Origin: Membranipora membranacea
Lineage: Eukaryota > Bryozoa > Gymnolaemata > Cheilostomatida > Membraniporidae
Length of the DNA stretch: 64,000 nt
Assembly: GCA_914767715.1 (NCBI GenBank)
Contig: OU612069.1
Coordinates: forward strand, 3,226,001-3,290,000
Direction: 5' to 3'
Positions 48,601 to 60,012 of this stretch are shown piece after piece. The notes under the pieces are model-generated. The model worked only from the letters and a program-made list of their open reading frames with translations, was not told the DNA's origin and made no database searches. The position numbers were made by a program, and so were the translations under genes. Position 1 is the stretch's first letter; every line of letters begins with the position of its first letter.

Positions 48601-50572
48601 TGCAAGATTCCTCTTGTAAGCTACTCTCTAGAGACCAGCTCTGCTAGGTTGGCATGGCCACCAATACGACACTCAGTATAACAGCTCTGCTAGGTTGGCT
48701 TGGCCACCAGTATGACACTCAGCATAACAGCTCTGCTAGGTTGGCTTGGCCACCAGTAGGACACTCAGCATAACAGCCCTGCTAGGTTGGCTTGGCCACC
48801 AGTAGGACACTCAGTATAACGGCCCTGCTAGGTTGGCTTGGCCGCCAGTACGACACTCAGTATAACGGCTCTGCTAGGTTGGCTTGGCCACCAGTACGAC
48901 ACCCAGTATAACAGCTCTGCTAGGTTGGCTTGGCCACCAGTACGACACTCAGTATAACAGCCCTGCTAGGTTGGCTTGGCCACCAGTAGGACACTCAGTA
49001 TAACGGCCCTGCTAGGTTGGCTTGGCCGCCAGTACGACACTCAGTATAACGGCTCTGCTAGGTTGGCTTGGCCACCAGTACGACACTCAGTATAACAGCT
49101 CTGCTAGGTTGGCTTGGCCACCAATACGACACTCAGTATAACAGCCCTGCTAGGTTGGCTTGGCCACCAGTAGGACACTCAGTATAACGGCCCTGCTAGG
49201 TTGGCTTGGCCGCCAGTACGACACTCAGTATAACGGCTCTGCTAGGTTGGCTTGGCCACCAGTACGACACTCAGTATAACAGCTCTGCTAGGTTGGCTTG
49301 GCCACCAGTACGACACCCAGTATAACAGCTCTGCTAGGTTGGCTTGGCCACCAGTACGACACCCAGTATAACAGCTCTGCTAGGTTGGCTTGGCCACCAG
49401 TATGACACTCAGTATAACAGCCCTGCTAGGTTGGCTTGGCCACCAGTAGGACACTCAGTATAACGGCCCTGCTAGGTTGGCTTGGCCACCAGTATGACAC
49501 TCAGTATAACAGCTCTGCTAGGTTGGCTTGGCCGCCAGTACGACACTCAGCATAACAGCTCTGCTAGGTTGGCATGGCCACCAGTACAACACTCAGTATA
49601 ACAGCTCTGTTAGGTTGGCTTGGCCACCAGTATGACACTCAGCATAACAGCTCTGCTAGGTTGGCTTGGCCACCAGTATGACACTCAGTATAACGGCTCT
49701 GCTAGGTTGGCTTGGCCACCAGTACGACACTCAGTATAACAGCTCTGCTAGGTTGGCTTGGTCACAGCACGACACTCAGTATAACAGCTCTGCTAGGTTG
49801 GCTCGGTCACCAGCACGACCCTCTCTTGGCTGAAGCCTTGACAGTGCTGGTCTGCAGAAGTTATCTGAGCCATCAAGCCTAAGAATCATGCAATGACTAA
49901 CGTCCCGGCAAATGCTCAGACAAGCTATTTGACAAAAATTATTAAGGGGTCAGCTGTAGCATTACTAACCTTAGGACCAATCAAAACTGAGAAATTATTC
50001 ACAGCAACAATACATCGATTGCAACATGCTTGTTCAGGGACAGATATGTTCCCCTTATTAATGAATATATATCAGTGTTTGTAAGTAAAACCCAAAAATA
50101 GGTCAAATGTATTATCCAATTTAATCCATTTTATGGATAAAATATGAAAATTCATCACCTATGGCTAGACAGACCGACTACACCCCATTCAGTGGGTCTG
50201 TTAGCCAAACTTCCCACATGAATAATTGCTGATAATGTAAAACATTATGCTTCTGTTGCACATGGGTTCTCGATTGTGTGTAGATCAGATCACTATTATC
50301 AAACTTGTTGTGTATAAATTATAAACCATGTTGATGTTACTTCAGGCTGGAATAAAATCACTGGTGGAATGTGGACAGATGCTGTGATTGTCCCTGGTAC
50401 TACTATGTCCTACCGATGGTCTGATGGTTCTGATGTTACAACTGATATGTGGGCATCTGGAGAGCCTCGTGGTAATGCAGACTGTACTCAGCTCTGGTAT
50501 TCTCCTATGTTGCTAGATGACACAGCTTGTACTAAGACAAAAGAATACGTTTGTGAGAAACCAGCTCAGTAA
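42611..50572 (+). CDS. Secreted PAN/apple-like + C-type lectin protein, gene 2
   Basis: Exons 42611-42670, 42982-43234, 47470-47673 and 50346-50572 (stop TAA), GT-AG, phases 0,1,1; 247 residues. Exons 1-3 have exactly the same lengths as in lectin gene 1 (60, 253, 204 nt). The signal peptide is MDQSSTHRKHFVRLLLLLLN. The PAN-like module has LIKCSALCASTDGCRGFGYD and SCRLGSVIIDSG. The lectin domain has SCDLSDGWYYNSERDSC and AEDDCQ, then GGMWTDAVIVPGTTMSYRWS, SGEPRGNADC and KEYVCEKPAQ at the C-terminus. The usual EPN is EPR. AATAAA lies at 50609-50614, 37 nt beyond the stop. Intron 2 holds two hAT-like elements and intron 3 a large minisatellite, yet the exons are undamaged, so the gene is probably functional. 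Confidence 0.88.
44768..45117. mobile_element. hAT-like MITE, family B (copy 2)
   Basis: Starts CAGTGGCGTATATT and ends AATATACGCCCCTG; exact 8-bp direct repeats AGTCATGA flank it (44760-44767 and 45118-45125). It is copy 1 (942-1356) in opposite orientation without the tRNA-like segment. It lies in intron 2 of lectin gene 2. Confidence 0.92.
45635..47037. mobile_element. 1.4 kb hAT-like fold-back element, family C
   Basis: Begins CATAGACTCAATAATAAACC and ends GGTTTATTATTAAGTCTATG, flanked by exact 8-bp direct repeats GTTGTATT (45627-45634 and 47038-47045). The halves are long inverted copies (several hundred bp), with an extra ~190-bp internal unit repeated on the right side (containing TAGCTTTGAGTCTATGTACC and TTTTCAAACTCAAAAT). 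No transposase ORF. It lies in intron 2 of lectin gene 2 and ends 432 bp before exon 3. Confidence 0.9.
48634..49823. repeat. 46-bp minisatellite, ~26 copies with 184-bp higher-order units
   Basis: The unit CTCTGCTAGGTTGGCTTGGC followed by CACCAGTACGACACTCAGTATAACAG is 46 bp. Variants alternate regularly: AGCCCTGC with GTAGGAC, then GGCCCTGC with CCGCC, then GGCTCTGC, then AGCTCTGC. This four-unit set repeats three times in tandem (units 4-15), giving a 184-bp higher-order unit; outer units are less ordered. It lies in intron 3 of lectin gene 2. Confidence 0.95.
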
Positions 50573-50608
50573 CTCAGTACCACAGCTCAAATTCATATAT
50601 TCCCTTTG

Positions 50609-50614
50609 AATAAA
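50609..50614 (+). terminator. Poly(A) signal of lectin gene 2
   Basis: AATAAA 37 nt after the TAA stop, in AT-rich sequence. Confidence 0.7.
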
Positions 50615-51437
50615 TAATCTTGTTACACTTTGAGCGAGGAGGTATCTTATTCCATCTTAGTTCAGTTTAGAAATTTCCCTCACTTTTTTTGTATATTCTG
50701 ATTTGGTTGCTCCAACAGAAGAACAGATGAATTTAATTTTTAAAATTAAAGTTTTTGAAGTCTCTTGCAGACTCATTTCAAACATAGCACTATTAAAATG
50801 TTGCCTTTCCCTAATGATGTGTAGACAATCCTCAATATAAGTATGATAAAGTTTGAAAGATTCGCTAAACAACATTCATGTATCACCAATAATTGGAAGC
50901 ATTTATAACTCTTATCGAGAGGGTGTTGATAGACTTACGCTTTACAAATGTTCAGGATTATAACACATGAGAAGATTATTACCTGGAAGCAAATATCACA
51001 AGAATGTTACTCAATAAAATGTATCGATTGCCCAATTAAACAGTCAGACAAATCACTATAGTGCATATAGTAGTGCATCTTATCACTTATAAGTTAGGAG
51101 ATCGGATAATTCAAAATTGCAAGCTTGCACAAAGTTTTTTTCCATTGACACAGATCAGCACTGGGCTTGTGAGAGCAATGAGGTAATGAAATTTGACGTC
51201 CTTTTCCAACAATCCCACAAACAAACTTTCTTTATAGCTAGATCTGTCAATACAAATGGTTTAGCTATCAATCTGTGATTTTGAATGTCAATTTTAAAAA
51301 ATCCATGAGTATGCATGAAACTATTATATGGTTATTGTTGAATGAAACAAGGGTATTATTTTTGGAGCTGCTGCAGTGTGTGACTTGTGAATAAATAACA
51401 GTAATAAATGTAAATACAATAATTCTTATTGAGCCAA
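50615..51437. other. Intergenic, no feature recognised
   Basis: AT-rich, no coding evidence. Confidence 0.4.
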
Positions 51438-51821
51438 AAAAAGAATGGGTTGATGGAGATAATTAGCATGCCCGCTATTCACTACTCAGAGTCCTGTTCT
51501 CTCATCTCACAGCACATTCCACTTAACCATTGCCACCCTATACAACACAGGGTACGTGTTAGGGTTATTGGCCTTACATGGCCCATTGCTGGGACCCCTT
51601 GTAGTGAGTTTTCCAGCTTGTCAGCATGTCCTTCAATGTCTTTCCATGAGTCAGTCAGAAGACAAGTACACAGAAGAGGTATACACCCGAGGGTGCTTGG
51701 GGCTGGATCAATCAACCTTGAAAGCGCCCTCAATTGGATTCGAACCCGTGACTCTTGCGACATTAATCGAAGAATAAAAAGAATGGGTTAATGGCGTTAA
51801 TTAGCATGCCTGCTGTTCACT
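51438..51821 (-). repeat. tRNA-derived SINE with ~43-bp direct end repeats
   Basis: On the minus strand a B box GGGTTCGAATCC lies near 51740. The segment is bounded by imperfect direct copies of AAAGAATGGGTT..ATGG and TTAATTAGCATGCC.GCT plus TTCACTAC (51438-51484 and 51774-51821). They may be a long target duplication or a terminal repeat of the element. No A box as clear as in the other SINEs. Confidence 0.5.
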
Positions 51822-53160
51822 ACCTAAATTAATTGACAACGGAATTCTGGTTGGTTTATTTATAAATGAAAAGCTTGAACCTGTGAGTGTAATGATGAAT
51901 AAACGTAAAACTTGGCTTACAGTAGAGTCGCCCCCTTCAACATAAAATAGTTATGTATAATAGAAATGTTGTCATATTCACAAATTTATCTCATCATTCG
52001 TGAAGATCAATGATTAATCACTGATACATGAATAAAGTTCCTGTAGCGACATACACTTTTCCTGGGGATATCCAAAGGACAACATGCATGAAGGCCGCAG
52101 AATGCAGATAAATTTGTTTAATGTGATCTTGCTTCCACTCCATGTATGAATCATCAATCAAATTCCACAGTTTATTTTTTGTAAATCAAGAGTAACAGGT
52201 CAACATGTTTTGATTGGCAATTTCAAAACGCTAAATTTGACTGATACGCACCAACAATTCCAGGCGATGATTAATTCTTCTCAACGCAACAGGCATCATA
52301 CTGACTCTGACAAAACTCTCTGTAATTAGTAACTTTTAACAGTAAAATACAAGGTGTCACTTTTTACGTAACAAGCCACTCTGTGTGAAACTCGATATTC
52401 GAATAAAGGTAATAATAATAATCCTGTACAGGTCTATTAATCTTTATACTTAATAATCTAATGCTCAGTATATACTTAAATATACATTACAATTAAGGAT
52501 TAGGATATAAAGGTTGTATGCCAACAATGATTATATAGGTATGTATAATGCAAACGAAAATGGAAATCTTCTTACTAAGACAACAAAGAATGATGTGCCA
52601 ACCAGTGCATGGATCGCATGTGTAAAGTATTGGCAGAAAATTGCTCAGTGTACTTTTACTTGCTATAGTGAGTAAATCCTTTTGCGATTGATGCTTATAA
52701 ATACTATGTCAACATTCCTCCATCTTTCAATTGATTCATTTATTGTTTGCTATAATATATGGAAGCAACATACAGCGGAGTGTTTTGATTATCTGGAGCT
52801 CAAAACTGCTTACATAAATGTGACACATTATTCAAAGAATTTAGGGTTTGACAGTCGATGGATATTGATTTTAGTGACTACCTCAAAGACTCTGGTATGA
52901 TAACCAGGTCATGATCGCACTAATGTCACCGACATACAAAATCAGCCTGGTAATTGAGTAATTGAGTTGAGAGTATTCATTGCACAGTGTCCAATATCTC
53001 CACTTATGGGATATGAATATTTACCAGGAACTAAATCATGAATATACTTTGTTGTATGCAGATCAGTTGCAGCATAACACGATCTTTTGGTGAGAATTAG
53101 TGCTAGAGATGGTGATGCATATCCTTCGGCTGCATTCACTGCTGTAAAATACTCCATACG
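51822..53160. other. Intergenic, no feature recognised
   Basis: No gene seen; the duplicated mosaic begins near its right edge. Confidence 0.4.
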
Positions 53161-55810
53161 ATTACCAACTTGATAAAATGATAAGATGATGCATCATTTG
53201 AGGCTTGATCGCCAGATCAATTAGTGTTTTGATGCAACCTTCCTTGAAGCTAAGATGGTAATCAAATTGGCAGAAAATGTTAGGGCTAGAGGAGTGAAAC
53301 CGTTAATCAGATTAAGACCATGGCGACCATCACTGTGCAATGTAAATATAAAAACTGTATGAAATACAAAAAAATCAAAAACGTCATGCAAAGAAAGCAG
53401 TCATAGTAAACTCAGGATATTTACTTCTAAAACTGAAGAACCTTAACTTGTGCTTCAGTTTCATTTGAAAAAAAAATCACATTCCTCTCAAAAACTCTAG
53501 TTCTAAGAAGCTTTGGCAGAGGCATATAATTCACAATATTACTGATGCAAGTTGACAACAAAACTTTTGTTTTAACAATGTGCATAACAGGAAACATTAG
53601 CATTCAGATATAAAAAATGCATGATGCAGATCAATAGACAGTTTTCTGAGACCTAATTTGAGCCTCTCTTTTGAGTTTTCCTCTCACTAGTTTGGTACTT
53701 TTAACCCATGCCGTCTAGGATAAAGGTGCTGGATAAAGGGTTGTCTTGAAAACCGCTCATAATAGGATAAAAATGATTTTTGATTCAGAATCTGCACCAT
53801 TGAAAACTCACAGGGACAAAGTTTGAGAAAAGTTTTGGTATTCTGATAGTCATTAATATCAATGTCTGCTTGTTTTGCAGACAACCTCAATGGAAATGTT
53901 CATGAATTTTGTCACTAAAACTGAGATTTATCAGCTTTCTAGGCCCCAATGATTTGGAAAAACCCTGTCTCAAAGGGTTTTCAATGATGCTGATGCTGTA
54001 AAATTCTCCTTGCAGATCCCAACTTGATCAAATGATAAGATGATGCGTCATTTGATGCTTGATCACCAGATCAATTTATGTTTTGAGGCAACCGTCCATT
54101 CAGTTAAGATGGTACTTAAATTGGTGAAAATGTTAGGGCTAGAGGAGTAAAGCAATCAATCATATTAGGACAATGGATCATTTTACCCTAACTAATAAAG
54201 TGACCATAATGAGTGCTGATCATTGCACTAATACTCTGCGGTAACCAGATCAGTTGCCAAGAGTGCTTAGCTGCATAACATAATCTATTGATGAGAATAA
54301 GTGCTAGAGATAGTGGCGAGTATTCTTCTGCCGCTTTCACTGCTGTAAAACACTCCTAGAGAATCCCAATTTGAAAAGATTTTAAGATGATGCGTCATTT
54401 GACGCTTGATCACCAGATCCATTAATGTTTTGAGGCAATTGTCCATTTAGTTAAGATGGGCATTAAATTGGCAAAAAATGTTAGGGCTAGAGGAGTGACA
54501 CCATTAATCAGATTAGGACCATGGCAACTATCATTGTGCAATATAAATATAAACTCAAAACTGTATGAAATACAAAAAATCAAAGTCGTCATGTAAAAAG
54601 AGCAGTCATAGTAAACTCATGCCTTTAACTTTGCTTAACTTAAACTTTAACTTCTGCTTCAGTTTCATTAAAAAAAATATCACTTTCCTCTCAATAACTC
54701 TAATTCTAAGAACCCAAGGTTTGCTTATAATTGATTATTATTTTGATTCAGAATCTGCACCATTGGAAACTCATAGGGACATTGTTTAGGAAATAGTTTT
54801 GATATTTTGACAGTCATTTTTATCAATTTTTGCTTGTTTTGCAGACAACCTTTATGGAAATTTTTATGAATTTTGTCACCAAAATAGAGACCTATCATCT
54901 TTCAAGGCCTCAATAATTTGGAAAACCCTGTCTCCAAGGGTTTTTAATGATGATATGCTGAATCAAGACAAATTGTTATCCTATCATAAACAGTTTTAAG
55001 AATAACCCACTTTTTAGCTCTTTTTTTCTATGCGGCTTTGGTTAAAAGTACCAAACTGGAGAGAGGGCAACTCCTAATAGAGGCTTAATTAAGTGGTCAA
55101 AAGACTGTCTTCTAGTTCATCTTACCCTACCTTATAAAGTTACATAATGAATGCTAATCGATGCACTTAAACTCTGCTGAAGTCAGATTAGATGCCGTTG
55201 CTGGTTGGCTGCATAACATAATCTCTTGATAAGAATTAGTGCTGGAGATGGCGGCGAGAGCTCTTAAGCCGCTTTAACTGCTGTTAAACACTCCTAGCAG
55301 ATCCCAAATTGATAAAATGATAAGATGATGCGTCATTTGATACTTGATGGCCAGAACATTTTATTTTTTGAGGCAAACTTCCATTTAATTAAGATGGTAA
55401 TTAAATTTTCAAAAAATGAAATTGCAAGCAGAGGAGTATAACAATTAATCAGATTAGAACCATGACAACTAAGACTGTGCAATATGAAATTAAAAACTCA
55501 AATAGTTCTGTAATGCATAACAATCAAAAATGTCATGCACAAAAAGCAGCCATAGTGGACTTATGACAATTGCTTCTTATACTGAGGAGCCTTAACTTCT
55601 GCTTCAGGCTCACGAAAAAAACATCACTTTCCTCGCAAAGATTCTAATTCAAAGAAACCAAACTTTGCTTATACTCACTGGAAAGACCAAGCCATAAAAT
55701 TCACAAAATGTTACTGATGCGACTTTGCAACAAAACTATTTTTTAGTTAAGATGGTAATTAAATTGGCAAAAAAGGGAAATTTGAGGGATAGAGTATAAC
55801 AATTAATCAG
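53161..55810. repeat. Mosaic of locally duplicated segments
   Basis: The block starting AATGATAAGATGATGC.TCAT and TTGATCACCAGATC, continuing TTAGGGCTAGAGGAGT, occurs at about 53175, 54030, 54385 and 55315. Longer parts (GTATGAAATACAAAAAATCA, CTTCTGCTTCAGTTTCAT) recur in at least three of them. Between copies, 53640-53720 and 55033-55115 are inverted relatives (TTTGGTACTTTTAACC / GGTTAAAAGTACCAAA), so a TIR element of about 1.5 kb may be embedded. Confidence 0.8.
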
Positions 55811-55994
55811 ATGTGTATGAGACAACCTGAACTGGTACACACTGATACACTTTTTTACCAGATATAACTGGTATGTGTATATGATCCCAACTCTGCCCTG
55901 GGGATTTCCTCATTACCAAGGGCTGTTAGTAACAGGTTCTAATATCATGGAATTTTCCAGTAAGCCCAGTATGTGTCATAATCAATCAGATAGG

Positions 55995-56003
55995 TATAAA
56001 AAG
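55995..56003 (+). promoter_or_regulatory. TATA box of the four-cysteine peptide gene
   Basis: TATAAAAAG is followed about 25-35 nt later by a C/A-rich stretch (ATCAACACACACACAGC) where transcription could start. A 5' UTR exon would then run to the possible donor AAG|GTTTGA at 56085/56086, the intron ending TTTTCTGTAG just before the start codon. Confidence 0.6.
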
Positions 56004-56295
56004 TAAGGAAAAGATCAGATCAACACACACACAGCTTCGACATACTCATCAAGAAGGACCAAAGCTATCAACTCTCTGTATTAAGGTTTGAATTTGGTCA
56101 TTTCTTGTTACATTATCAACACTTACCTAAGCTTTCCGTATCAGTTAGGAACAACACCTATGGTGGCTGACTTGGGACTCAGTGTATTACCTCAAAGTTC
56201 TAAGTAAATAATGCAATATATCTCTAAATGATTCATGATCGTTGCAGTGTTATCATAACATCAAATTAAATTAAAACTATCTAAATTTTCTGTAG

Positions 56296-56985
56296 ATGAA
56301 TATTACTGCTCTTGTGGTTGCTTTTATGGCTGTCATCGGATTGACATCTGCATGGTGGGTTATAAGGAAAACGGCAAGGAAATGCTCCAGATCAAGGTAA
56401 CTCAGACTTTTAATAACAGTGTGCAGGGGATGAAAGCTTGTGAACTTTCAGCATTCTCCTCTCCTGAGACGTAAATGTGGTCAATCCTGATATTAATACA
56501 ATTTGAATGCCCCAATTATCATCATTTAAAAAAAAAGATGCTTAAGGCTAACTAGCTGCAATTGTTGCTAGGCCACCTTCTGAAATTACAGTATATTACA
56601 ATACAATACAAGATATTGCAATGATAAATATCTAAACGGGGCTTGGAAAAAGCAAAATCAAACAATCAAGATTGATATCAAATTAATATCATATCAAGAG
56701 TTTTATTTACATGAATACTTGTTGCAGCGATTTTGGTAAATTTATATGCTGTAACAGTAACGAAGAAGTGTATAATGAAAAATTGATCTTGATGAGAGTG
56801 TCATGACACATCAGGTTAGATATCAGAATAATTTTGTGCTAGATTGTTCATGATTTTCATGAACCTGATTGATTGTAGATTGAAATGGTTTAGCTTAAGG
56901 TCATATTATTTTTCGTTGTAGCGACTGTAGCAACGGATACTGCGATGATCAGGTATGCTGGTATGTCCCTCCCATTGGGAAATAG
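56296..56985 (+). CDS. Small secreted four-cysteine peptide
   Basis: Coding exons 56296-56396 and 56922-56985 (stop TAG) join AAG|GTAACT ... GTTGTAG|C in phase 2; 54 residues. The ATG is the first triplet after the acceptor TTTTCTGTAG, implying a wholly untranslated first exon. Residues 1-19 (MNITALVVAFMAVIGLTSA) are a clean signal peptide with a small-residue cleavage site. The mature part of about 35 residues begins WWVIRKTARK (basic, aromatic) and has four Cys spaced C-X5-C-X4-C-X4-C (KCSRSSDCSNGYC, then QVCW), ending PPIGK. This resembles a minimal two-disulfide EB/WAP-like knot, but I do not assign a family. A cationic Trp-rich head with a disulfide core suggests a host-defence or signalling peptide (inference). 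A TATA box (55995) and AATAAA (57097) frame a complete compact gene. Confidence 0.65.
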
Positions 56986-57096
56986 CCGTCAAGACTCAGT
57001 GCAGAGCCAAGGTGTTGAACATAATCCACTGATGTCGGCCAATGTCTGCTGGGCTTACTTATCATTTTCAAATGCCTTTGATCATTACAAGAGTGA

Positions 57097-57102
57097 AATA
57101 AA
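57097..57102 (+). terminator. Poly(A) signal of the four-cysteine peptide gene
   Basis: AATAAA 112 nt after the TAG stop, matching a short 3' UTR. Confidence 0.65.
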
Positions 57103-60012
57103 CATATATATGGAAATCAATTTCTATTTTTTGGTTGCAATTGTTTTTATTTGTTGTCAAAAGTCACTTAATTGAGATGACAAAGGTGATGGTGTTTTGC
57201 AAAGCGATTGCAGCTGTAGACGGCTGATAATTACAAACATCCACATCTTACATCATTGCATCCACTGGCACTATAACTATCCTTGGTGTGTCCCCGCAGG
57301 ATAGCCACTGAACGTGAACTGTGTGACATACATTGTATTTGATGACATTGGATCATTTAACACAACAATCTGTAATCAATCATTGGTTAAATATGACGTA
57401 CTATTCAAACATCTCATAATAATTTACCATATTTATATCAAGATCACTATAGGCCGTTGAAGGTAGAAAAGGATCAGCGTCACAGATCTGATTTGCAGAT
57501 ATAGGATGCTGTGCAAAAAAGAAACTAAATTATTACTATTATAATTAATTGATCTAGCACTTCGCAATCCATCTCTATTGAAAGAGATAGAAATTTCTCT
57601 GACAACCACCTTGGGAAATCAGCAGGACGAGTTTAAGCCATCACATCAGCAGGGATACGCAATAGAACAAAAACTGAAAACCAAGTTATGAATATTAATG
57701 TTGTTTGGTAACATTGGTATAATTTGGAGTTATGCTTCCGCATTTCTATTTTGCAAGTGCCAAGTAGTGGATTACTATTGTAAATAAACAACCCACTGTC
57801 AAGTATTTGGCAGAAATTAAATAATAGTTATTGATAATATGAGGATGCACAATTCATGTAATATTTATTGTATGAGTGAATGCATGTAAAAAATTGGAGA
57901 AATTCGCTGTAGCTGATCAAACAAAGTACAATAAACACACATACCAAAGGTCAACGTTTGATACTGCTTGATACTGCTTGCGGATTGCGATTGCGATTGG
58001 TCTGTAGTATACACGACATAAGAGAGGGTGGTCACTCTCTATCAGAATTATCAATAATTTTGGGTTTGTTAATCTGCCATCCTTACAGACTAGCTCTGAG
58101 ACAGCAAATGGCTACCGCAGGAAGCATTGTTATGGTAATTGGGACTGTCATGATATGGAATTAGTTGTCCTCTCCCAGATATACAGGGCACAACTCTGAC
58201 AGACATTTAACACCTTATTACAGTAATATCATGGTTGATCCCTGCTGCTACATAATCAACTAAGAATACCACATTCAGTCTTCGGTCATATTGTGTCGTG
58301 GTGGTAGTGGCAGACACAGCAGTACCTGATAGTTGATTAAACTGCCGATTTCGAGGTATCATATTGTAGCAGGAATGCTTACGTCAGATTGGTAATTAGC
58401 AATTGCTAAACCACCTCCAGGTTAGAAGGTACCGAGTACCATAGTAGCAGATTAACTAAATGTCAGTCATCATCAAGCAATCTCCATATTGATGCCCTGG
58501 TGTGTGACCTATAGTCGATTAACTTACAGTAGATTGGCACCCTGCAATCACTTTATTGCCCTACCGTTGTGGAGGATACTACGGTATCGCCTATAGCAGA
58601 TTAGCTTACAGCTGGTCGGCAACTTTAGTGATGCACAGATGGATTGTGCACATTGAAATCAATGAAGTTTGTAGAATAGCTCGAGATTAGTTTCCTAAGC
58701 TATCTTTATCGCTACCTTGAAAGACACAATTTAGGGATAATTACTGGATAATCCCAGTTATCATTGCCCCAAAATTGCCTTTCTGTGAAGGCCATTTAAG
58801 AGCAGCTGATTATAGATAACAATGGTAATTTGATTACTGTGGATACCAACGAATGTGGGAAAGGCCTCAAACAATATGAAATTCAGTATCAATCCCATCT
58901 AATGAGTCTGCTAAGTTGATAGAGTTTAGGAGAATGACTGTGTTTTAAAAACCTTTTACAATTGCCTCAAATGCCAATATATTGCCATTTGAATAGGGGG
59001 TACGGGTCAGATTCACTTCCTCTCGTCCCTATCCAGGTTGATAGATCACCCAATTCCGATTATGTTCATGTGCTCCAATTTGGCGCCAAATACATCATAA
59101 CAATTTGTTTACATTCATAAGCAAGAATATGTCATATGTAGGACTCTCATAAACAATGCCCTATCAATCAAGAATGACTGATTTACATTTAGCGATTTTT
59201 CTCAGTAAATATTTAGTATTTTTGAAAATCATTATAGCTACACATTCCTCATCTATATTTGACTCTGCTGAGGTAGTTTTGAAACCTAATTTTCTTTTTT
59301 AGAAGAAAATTAGATGTAAAAAAAAGTGTATGAATACAATAATTTTCAGTTCAGTTTATAGTTAAAATACAGTGTCACAATGTGTGTCAAACCAGGTGCA
59401 CTGCATGATACTGATGTTCTAATTTCTTATAAATCAGTAGATCATTAATCATCATGATTTACGCTATTAAATATGGCTCAATGTAGCCTGTCTTGACAAG
59501 ACATGCTATGCTCCGTGTAATTAGCGTGATCTCATAAGTTTTTAGGATATAATTTTGAGTATAGCAAATTGGTAAAAGTAAGTCACATAAAAAAAATTTT
59601 GGTCCATATTATTACTCCCCGCACAAGTAAATCCCTGTAGATAGACTACCAAGTGTCTATATCAATGCTGGATCTGAATTACACTCCATCTTTAAGTGAT
59701 AATATGTGCCTCAAAAACATAATATATTTTGGTGGTGTTCCTATATCAACAAATCTTTAAATAGAATATAATCATTCAATCGTATGTGAGTGCCCACATG
59801 TCAATGATCAACATGATCAAAATGTGAGAGTGACTGAGAGCGCTGAGGATAAAATAAAAATTGACCTGATTAATAAATTGTTTCATCCAAGTGATAGTTT
59901 AAACACAAACTCAACTGAGCCTTTGCGATAATCAATAATGAATTACTCATGCAGTTTCATCCTTTATGCAGTAATATTGTTCTAGTGCTAGGAAGCAGAA
60001 AATAAGGACAGC
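57103..60012. other. Intergenic, no gene recognised
   Basis: Upstream of lectin gene 3. Short dispersed words such as TTGTCCTCTCCCAG near 58167 resemble sequence at 43567 and may be small MITE relics. No coding exon supported. Confidence 0.4.

Noticed and set aside
48634-49823. CRISPR-like array
   Set aside because: Units are contiguous 46-bp repeats without unique spacers, in an intron of a eukaryotic gene.
51429-51791. 120-codon ORF
   Set aside because: Overlaps a tRNA-derived SINE, with open frames on both strands and no domain.
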